Shown here: piece after piece, positions 6,104-9,893 of the stretch
How positions within the stretch are numbered: the stretch's first letter is position 1
Layout of the letters: every line of letters begins with the position of its first letter
Source of the DNA: an uncultured Lachnospiraceae bacterium
GTDB taxonomy: Bacteria; Bacillota; Clostridia; Lachnospirales; Lachnospiraceae
Direction: 5' to 3'
Assembly (NCBI GenBank): GCA_900544685.1
Contig: UQWA01000051.1
Span: 1 to 9,893 of the forward strand
Length of the DNA: 9,893 bases
Position numbers and translations under genes: made by a program
The notes under the pieces: generated by a model
Seen by the model: the letters and a program-made list of their open reading frames with translations, nothing else
Told to the model about the DNA's origin: nothing
The model's database searches: none

Positions 6104-6873
6104 ACTGGGTTATCATGATTTTAGTAACATTTTTTGCAGGAATGGGGGCAGGTCTCGGTACCGGATTTGCAGGAATGAGTGCAGCGGCAGTAATCAGTCC
6201 GATGCTGATTACGTTTCTTCATATGGATCCGTATATGGCAGTGGGAATTGCGCTGTCCTCAGATGTACTGGCAAGTGCAGTATCTGCCTATACATATGGA
6301 AAGAATAAAAATCTGGATATTAAAAATGGAATTATTATGATGTGCAGTGTTCTTGTATTTACGGTAGTGGGAAGCTTCATTGCCAGTCTGGTACCATCTA
6401 AGACCATGGGAGGCTTTTCCACAGTCATGACCTTCTTCCTTGGGGTGAAGTTCATTGTAAAACCGGTTATGACAACGAAAGAGAGTATGCAGGGAGTATC
6501 TGCAAAAAAGCGTGCGATACAGTCGATTATCTGTGGAATGCTGATTGGATTTATCTGTGGTTTTGTAGGCGCCGGTGGTGGTATGATGATGCTTCTGATT
6601 CTGACCAGCGTATTGGGATATGAGCTGAAAACAGCCGTAGGAACCAGTGTATTTATTATGACATTTACGGCGCTGACAGGAGCAGTATCCCATTTTACTA
6701 TCGGTGGAATGCCAGACTGGACTGTTTGGGTCCTGTGTGTGGTATTTACCTTTATCTGGGCAAGGATTGCAGCAGTATTTGCCAATAAAGCAGACCCGAA
6801 AGTACTGAACAGAGCGACCGGAGTAGTTCTGGTCATTCTGGGAGCGGCAATTTTCCTGTTTTCACTGATATAA
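6100..6873 (+). CDS. TauE/SafE-family membrane permease (putative anion or organosulfur exporter)
   Basis: A 257-aa protein with about eight membrane segments and the internal duplication typical of TauE/SafE (formerly DUF81) permeases. The first half has a glycine-rich GMGAGLGTGFAGMSAA (14-29) and a second half-repeat has GFICGFVGAGGGMMM near residue 150. Characterised members move sulfite, sulfoacetate, taurine-related or other small anions; the substrate here cannot be read from sequence. The start codon overlaps the regulator stop as ATGA (6100-6103), with GGAG (6086-6089) 10 nt upstream inside the regulator gene, so the two are translationally coupled. Expression probably rises when the MarR protein releases its operator. 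No clear terminator follows, so some read-through into the serine genes is possible. Confidence 0.9.
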   Translation: MNWVIMILVTFFAGMGAGLGTGFAGMSAAAVISPMLITFLHMDPYMAVGIALSSDVLASAVSAYTYGKNKNLDIKNGIIMMCSVLVFTVVGSFIASLVPSKTMGGFSTVMTFFLGVKFIVKPVMTTKESMQGVSAKKRAIQSIICGMLIGFICGFVGAGGGMMMLLILTSVLGYELKTAVGTSVFIMTFTALTGAVSHFTIGGMPDWTVWVLCVVFTFIWARIAAVFANKADPKVLNRATGVVLVILGAAIFLFSLI

Positions 6874-6959
6874 TCCACATAGCATTTTGTCACTGAGAAA
6901 AATAGGGACTATCCATGCCGGACAAATCGCGTTAAAATAGAGAAAAAATTTGATTTAGT

Positions 6960-6974
6960 CTGAAAGGAATTCAG
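6960..6974 (+). promoter_or_regulatory. Small hairpin presenting the sdaAB ribosome binding site
   Basis: CTGAA (6960-6964) can pair with TTCAG (6970-6974), leaving AGGAA in the 5-nt loop, so the Shine-Dalgarno bases AAAGGAA are partly in the stem and partly in the loop. The stem is only 5 bp and weak. The surrounding gap (6874-6976) shows no terminator for tauE and only a lone -10-like TAAAAT (6933-6938) without a fitting -35, so the sda promoter remains unassigned. Confidence 0.3.
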
Positions 6975-6976
6975 GT

Positions 6977-7636
6977 ATGAATGTTTTTGATATTATTGGA
7001 CCGGTTATGATCGGACCATCGTCATCTCATACAGCCGGGGCAGTCAGGCTGGGGCGTGTAGCATGGCAGATCCTGGAGGATGAACCGCAAAAAGCGGTAA
7101 TTGAGCTGTCAGGCTCCTTTGCACAGACCTATCGGGGGCATGGAACAGATAAAGCCTTGATCGCAGGGATCATGGGAATGAATTCGTTTGACGAGAGAAT
7201 CCGCTGTTCTCTGGAACTGGCAAGGGATCAGGGACTGGAATATGAATTCCATGAAGTGACAATACCAGACAGTCATCCGAATACTGCACGGATACATCTT
7301 CTTGGAAAAAGCGGCAAAACTGTAGATATTCAGGGAGCATCGGTGGGAGGCGGAAACATCTTGGTAGAGAAGATCAATGGCATGGATGTATCTTATACCG
7401 GACAAAGTACCACTATTTTAGTGCGGCATTATGACCGCCCCGGAGCAATTGCAGCGGTGACGAATTTTATGGCGTATTCTGATGTTAATATCGGCAATTT
7501 CAGGCTTTCCAGACAGAAAAAAGGCGGGGAGGCCATTATGACCATTGAGATTGACGGGGAAGCACCGGAAAAGCTGACGGAACAGTTAAAGGTATTGCCG
7601 CATGTAATCAGTGCGATTATTCTGAAAGTGATATAG
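6977..7636 (+). CDS. sdaAB: L-serine ammonia-lyase, iron-sulfur-dependent, beta subunit
   Basis: Small subunit of the two-chain bacterial L-serine dehydratase, which converts L-serine to pyruvate and ammonia in the cytoplasm. The 219-aa length is usual. The N-terminal part has the GPSSSHTAGAVR signature (13-24), then RGHGTDKALIAG, SHPNTA and a glycine-rich GASVGGGN. The C-terminal part (about 145-219) is an ACT domain beginning TTILVRHYDRPG, the kind of module that binds amino acids and regulates activity. AAAGGAA (6963-6969) precedes ATG6977. The alpha subunit follows after 8 nt, in the order normal for Firmicutes. Together with the exporter genes downstream it forms a serine disposal operon. 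Confidence 0.96.
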   Translation: MNVFDIIGPVMIGPSSSHTAGAVRLGRVAWQILEDEPQKAVIELSGSFAQTYRGHGTDKALIAGIMGMNSFDERIRCSLELARDQGLEYEFHEVTIPDSHPNTARIHLLGKSGKTVDIQGASVGGGNILVEKINGMDVSYTGQSTTILVRHYDRPGAIAAVTNFMAYSDVNIGNFRLSRQKKGGEAIMTIEIDGEAPEKLTEQLKVLPHVISAIILKVI

Positions 7637-7644
7637 GAGTGGAT

Positions 7645-8529
7645 ATGGAATACACAACAATCAGAGAGCTGGTAGAGACAGCACTGGAAAAAGGCAGAAG
7701 TATTGGAAAAGCGGTGTTGGAGGATCAGGCAGTGCAGATGGAGCAGTCTGAAGAAGCATTGATGGCGCAGATGGAGAAAAGCCTTCAGGTTATGGAAAAG
7801 GCTGTGGAGAGAGGTATGGATCCACAGCTTCGTTCTACTTCGGGCCTGACCGGAGGAGATGCCTGGAAGATGATGGAGTATGGAAAAAGTGGCGGAATCA
7901 CAGGCAGTTTTATGACAGGTGCCATGGCCAGAGCACTGGCAGTATCGGAGTACAATGCTGCGATGGGAAAGATTGTAGCGGCTCCGACAGCAGGTTCCTG
8001 TGGAATTATGCCGGGCTGTCTGGTAAGTGTGATGAAGGAACGTAACATCTCCAGAGAGAAAGTAATCGAGGGTATGTTTACAGCAGCAGGATTTGGAATG
8101 GTCATTGCAAAAAGAGCAAGTGTATCAGGTGCGCAAGGCGGATGTCAGGCAGAATGTGGGTCGGCGGCAGCAATGACAGCAGCAGCAATGGTGGAAATGA
8201 TGAACGGTTCGCCCAAGCAGGCGGCGGATGCCTGTGCCATCGCACTGAAAAATCAGCTTGGTCTGGTGTGTGATCCGGTAGCCGGGCTGGTGGAGATACC
8301 ATGTATCAAACGAAATGTAGCAGGCATTATGGTTGCATTTTCTTCTGCAGATATGGCGCTGGCAGGTATAGAGTCCAGAATCCCGGCAGATGAAGTCATA
8401 GACGCAATGAAGGAGGTTGGAGACAGTCTACCATGTGCGTTGAAGGAGACTGCACAGGGAGGACTTGCCAATACACCAACAGCAAAAAGAATGAAAGAAA
8501 GTGTGTTTGGCACACAGAATCGGGACTGA
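7645..8529 (+). CDS. sdaAA: L-serine ammonia-lyase, iron-sulfur-dependent, alpha subunit
   Basis: Catalytic subunit that carries the oxygen-sensitive [4Fe-4S] cluster polarising the serine hydroxyl. The 294-aa length fits. Family motifs are TSGLTGGDAWKM, APTAGSCGIMPG, GGCQAECGSA, CDPVAGLVEIPC and a C-terminal GGLANTPTAKR. Cys167, Cys209 and Cys220 are spaced 42 and 11 residues apart; from memory this equals the spacing of the three cluster cysteines in the Legionella enzyme, so the cluster site looks intact. ATG7645 is preferred because AGGAG (7635-7639) lies 5 nt upstream; an in-frame GTG at 7639 overlaps that site. The gap to sdaAB is 8 nt and to the exporter gene 14 nt, supporting one mRNA. 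Confidence 0.96.
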   Translation: MEYTTIRELVETALEKGRSIGKAVLEDQAVQMEQSEEALMAQMEKSLQVMEKAVERGMDPQLRSTSGLTGGDAWKMMEYGKSGGITGSFMTGAMARALAVSEYNAAMGKIVAAPTAGSCGIMPGCLVSVMKERNISREKVIEGMFTAAGFGMVIAKRASVSGAQGGCQAECGSAAAMTAAAMVEMMNGSPKQAADACAIALKNQLGLVCDPVAGLVEIPCIKRNVAGIMVAFSSADMALAGIESRIPADEVIDAMKEVGDSLPCALKETAQGGLANTPTAKRMKESVFGTQNRD

Positions 8530-8543
8530 CGGAGGCAACAGAG

Positions 8544-9308
8544 ATGAAGAAAGATCTATCAGGCAGTCTGCTGAATGTACTGATTCAGATGGGAGAAGCT
8601 CTGCAGAACAGCGGAGCAGAGATTTATCGTGTAGAAGATACCTTGAATCGTATTGGGTATGCATATGGGGCGGAAGAGATGAATGTGTTTGTGATTACCT
8701 CCAGCATTATCATTACGATCAAGATGCCTGAAAAGGAACCATTGACACAGACGAGACGGCTGAAAAAATCCGGTGGCAATGACTTTGTGAAACTGGAGGC
8801 CCTAAATGAACTTAGCAGGAAAATTTGTAGCAGCCAGATATCAGTAGATGAGTTTGAACAGCAGTTGGACAGGATTGTTTTCAGTAGTTCCAGTGAAAAA
8901 ATGTTGTTGCTGGGAAATGTACTGGCAGCAGCCAGCTTTGCTGTATTTTATGGAGGGTCAATATGGGATTTTCTGGTGGCAGGAATGATGGGCGCAGTGA
9001 TCTGGCTTCTGGAAAAATATATGGCACCTATCTGTCTGAATTCAGTTGCCTATCAGATCGCAGCGTCGTTTTTAAGCGGTGTGGGGATCTGTATGGTCAG
9101 CAGGATCTTTCCGGGACTGCATATGGATAAAATTATGATAGGAGACATCATGCTGTTAATACCGGGACTGATGTTTACCAATGCTATTCGTGATGTATTG
9201 CTTGGTGACACCATATCGGCTAGCATGCGTTTAATCGAAGCATTGCTGCTGGCAGCGGCACTGGCACTGGGATTTTTTGCAGCTATATGGCTGGTAAGGG
9301 GGATCTGA
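8544..9308 (+). CDS. Threonine/serine exporter, ThrE N-terminal domain protein
   Basis: A 254-aa protein matching the N-terminal half of ThrE, the Thr/Ser efflux carrier known from Corynebacterium glutamicum, where both halves are one chain. A soluble region (about 1-115) includes SGAEIYRVEDT (23-33), conserved in this family and proposed to be hydrolase-like. About five membrane segments follow (near 120-137, 140-157, 168-186, 199-214 and 228-250), with the signature LLIPGLMFTNAIRD (204-217). ATG8544 has GGAGG (8531-8535) 8 nt upstream; the frame is open further back into sdaAA, but without a good ribosome site. It needs the partner encoded 3 nt downstream. Serine export beside serine deaminase suggests protection from excess serine; direction and substrate are inferred from the family. 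Confidence 0.92.
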   Translation: MKKDLSGSLLNVLIQMGEALQNSGAEIYRVEDTLNRIGYAYGAEEMNVFVITSSIIITIKMPEKEPLTQTRRLKKSGGNDFVKLEALNELSRKICSSQISVDEFEQQLDRIVFSSSSEKMLLLGNVLAAASFAVFYGGSIWDFLVAGMMGAVIWLLEKYMAPICLNSVAYQIAASFLSGVGICMVSRIFPGLHMDKIMIGDIMLLIPGLMFTNAIRDVLLGDTISASMRLIEALLLAAALALGFFAAIWLVRGI

Positions 9309-9311
9309 TAA

Positions 9312-9758
9312 ATGAATGCAATCATACAACTGATCACAGGGGCAGCAGGATCTGTGGGATTCGGTCTGATTTTTCATATTAACAAGAAATATCTTCCTGC
9401 AGCAGCTATGGGAGGGGCACTTGGATGGCTGGTTTATCTGCTATTGTCACATAATGGAAATCATATTTTTGTATCTATGTTGGCTGCCAGCTTCTGCGTG
9501 GCAGTTTATGCAGAAATATTGGCTCGTTTGTATGGTGCTCCGTCCACACCGTTTTTTGTTACATCGGCCATACCACTGATACCGGGAAGTACTCTTTATT
9601 ATTGCATGAGTGCACTGGCAGAAGGAAATATTATGCAGGCAGAGAAATATGGGGGACAGACCTTTCTGTGTGCATTGGGGATTTCCGGAGGAATGGCAAT
9701 TGCCTGGTGTATTTGTGATCTGACAAGAAAAATAAAAAAAGTCAAAAAAAGGTGTTGA
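9312..9758 (+). CDS. Threonine/serine exporter, ThrE C-terminal (ThrE_2-like) membrane protein
   Basis: A 148-aa membrane protein with about four to five hydrophobic segments, equal to the C-terminal half of ThrE-type exporters (DUF3815/ThrE_2). FFVTSAIPLIPGSTLYY mirrors the IPG motif of the N-terminal partner and is the best family signature. ATG9312 follows the partner stop by 3 nt, with AAGGGGA (9296-9302) as ribosome site inside the partner gene, so the halves should be made in equal amounts. The C-terminal tail, RKIKKVKKRC, is highly basic and is encoded by the A-rich tract upstream of the next promoter, whose -35 box contains the stop codon. No intrinsic terminator follows. Confidence 0.92.
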   Translation: MNAIIQLITGAAGSVGFGLIFHINKKYLPAAAMGGALGWLVYLLLSHNGNHIFVSMLAASFCVAVYAEILARLYGAPSTPFFVTSAIPLIPGSTLYYCMSALAEGNIMQAEKYGGQTFLCALGISGGMAIAWCICDLTRKIKKVKKRC

Positions 9759-9783
9759 CAAATACTGGCACGGGTGATAATAT
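9730..9783 (+). promoter_or_regulatory. Strong outward promoter P1 with A-tract, embedded in the end of the exporter gene
   Basis: TTGACA (9755-9760) and TAATAT (9778-9783) are 17 bp apart, with a TG-extended -10 (TG at 9775-9776) and two long A runs upstream (about 9730-9750) resembling an UP element. An overlapping TATAAT (9781-9786) would give a 20-bp spacer and is less likely. Predicted start is near 9790. The -35 box overlaps the exporter stop codon TGA (9756-9758). Confidence 0.82.
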
Positions 9784-9789
9784 AATGGA

Positions 9790-9808
9790 GCTGTCTGACA
9801 GAGACAGC
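9790..9808 (+). other. Hairpin at the predicted 5' end of the P1 transcript
   Basis: GCTGTCT (9790-9796) pairs perfectly with AGACAGC (9802-9808) around the 5-nt loop GACAG. It begins at the predicted P1 start and is not followed by Ts, so it is a leader structure rather than a terminator. Confidence 0.6.
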
Positions 9809-9822
9809 AAGAAACACAAATC

Positions 9823-9840
9823 TTCAATCGAAAGATTGAA
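9823..9840 (+). other. GAAA-tetraloop hairpin in the P1 leader
   Basis: TTCAATC (9823-9829) and GATTGAA (9834-9840) form a 7-bp stem closed by a GAAA (GNRA-type) tetraloop, followed by an A-rich run rather than Ts. It lies between P1 and P2 and would be transcribed only from P1 or by read-through. Confidence 0.6.
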
Positions 9841-9886
9841 AAAAGTTAAAAAAGTTGTTGACAAACTTCAAAAGCAGTGCTATGAT
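9841..9886 (+). promoter_or_regulatory. Strong outward promoter P2, near copy of P1
   Basis: TTGACA (9858-9863) and TATGAT (9881-9886) are 17 bp apart with a TG-extended -10 (TG at 9878-9879) and A-rich DNA upstream (9839-9853). Predicted start is about 9893, the last base of the window. Its quality and pairing with P1 suggest a heavily transcribed downstream unit such as an rRNA operon, which is not visible here. Confidence 0.85.
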
Positions 9887-9893
9887 ATAAAAG

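Noticed and set aside
6288..6893. Long minus-strand open frame opposite the TauE/SafE gene
   Set aside because: Antisense shadow of a clear membrane-protein gene, without ribosome site or family features.
6887..6915. TTGTCA with TATCCA as an sdaAB promoter
   Set aside because: The -10 match is poor and the leader would be long; not enough to call a promoter.
7639..7644. GTG start for sdaAA
   Set aside because: It overlaps the AGGAG ribosome site that correctly serves the ATG at 7645.
8433..8543. Upstream start of the ThrE N-terminal gene inside sdaAA
   Set aside because: No ribosome site, and ThrE homology begins after ATG8544, which has GGAGG at proper spacing.

Overview
The window looks like chromosomal DNA from a low-to-moderate GC anaerobic Firmicute, most likely a Lachnospiraceae-type Clostridia. 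The grounds are strong AGGAGG ribosome binding sites, TTGACA/TATAAT-type promoters, a tRNA gene with no encoded CCA, the coaBC / ECF S-component / coaX gene order, a two-gene iron-sulfur serine dehydratase (sdaAB-sdaAA) and a split ThrE exporter. Every complete gene reads on the plus strand. No insertion sequence, phage gene, CRISPR array or toxin-antitoxin pair was seen.

Region 1 (1-2919): the 3' part of tRNA-Gln(CUG) and its terminator are followed by a vitamin B5-to-coenzyme A operon. It has a clear promoter (104-132), then coaBC (bifunctional phosphopantothenoylcysteine synthetase/decarboxylase), an ECF transporter S component that probably imports pantothenate, and coaX (type III pantothenate kinase). 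A long hairpin terminator closes it. The operon thus couples probable substrate uptake to phosphorylation and to the next two CoA steps.

Region 2 (2920-5556): two apparently separate single-gene units of unknown function. The first encodes a small, very lysine-rich secreted protein with a DxDGD-type acidic loop, preceded by a promoter whose start site is covered by a perfect 14-bp palindrome. The second encodes a large polytopic membrane protein with GT-C glycosyltransferase-like architecture. Its best promoter lies so close to an inverted repeat that the transcript would start in a hairpin.

Region 3 (5557-6873): a MarR-family regulator overlaps by 4 nt a TauE/SafE-family permease gene. A strong promoter overlaps inverted repeats that look like an autoregulatory operator.

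Region 4 (6874-9758): a tight serine-handling cluster, sdaAB-sdaAA (oxygen-sensitive [4Fe-4S] L-serine ammonia-lyase) followed by the two halves of a ThrE-type threonine/serine exporter. Gaps of 3 to 14 nt suggest one transcript. Deamination and efflux would together lower intracellular serine.

Region 5 (9730-9893): two near-duplicate strong promoters, each with an A-rich upstream tract, TTGACAAA, 17-bp spacing and a TG-extended -10. The first is built into the last codons of the exporter gene. They point out of the window and resemble the tandem promoters of an rRNA or other stable-RNA operon. No wholly new system is evident; the most notable points are the serine deaminase/exporter operon, the embedded tandem promoters and the two uncharacterised envelope proteins.
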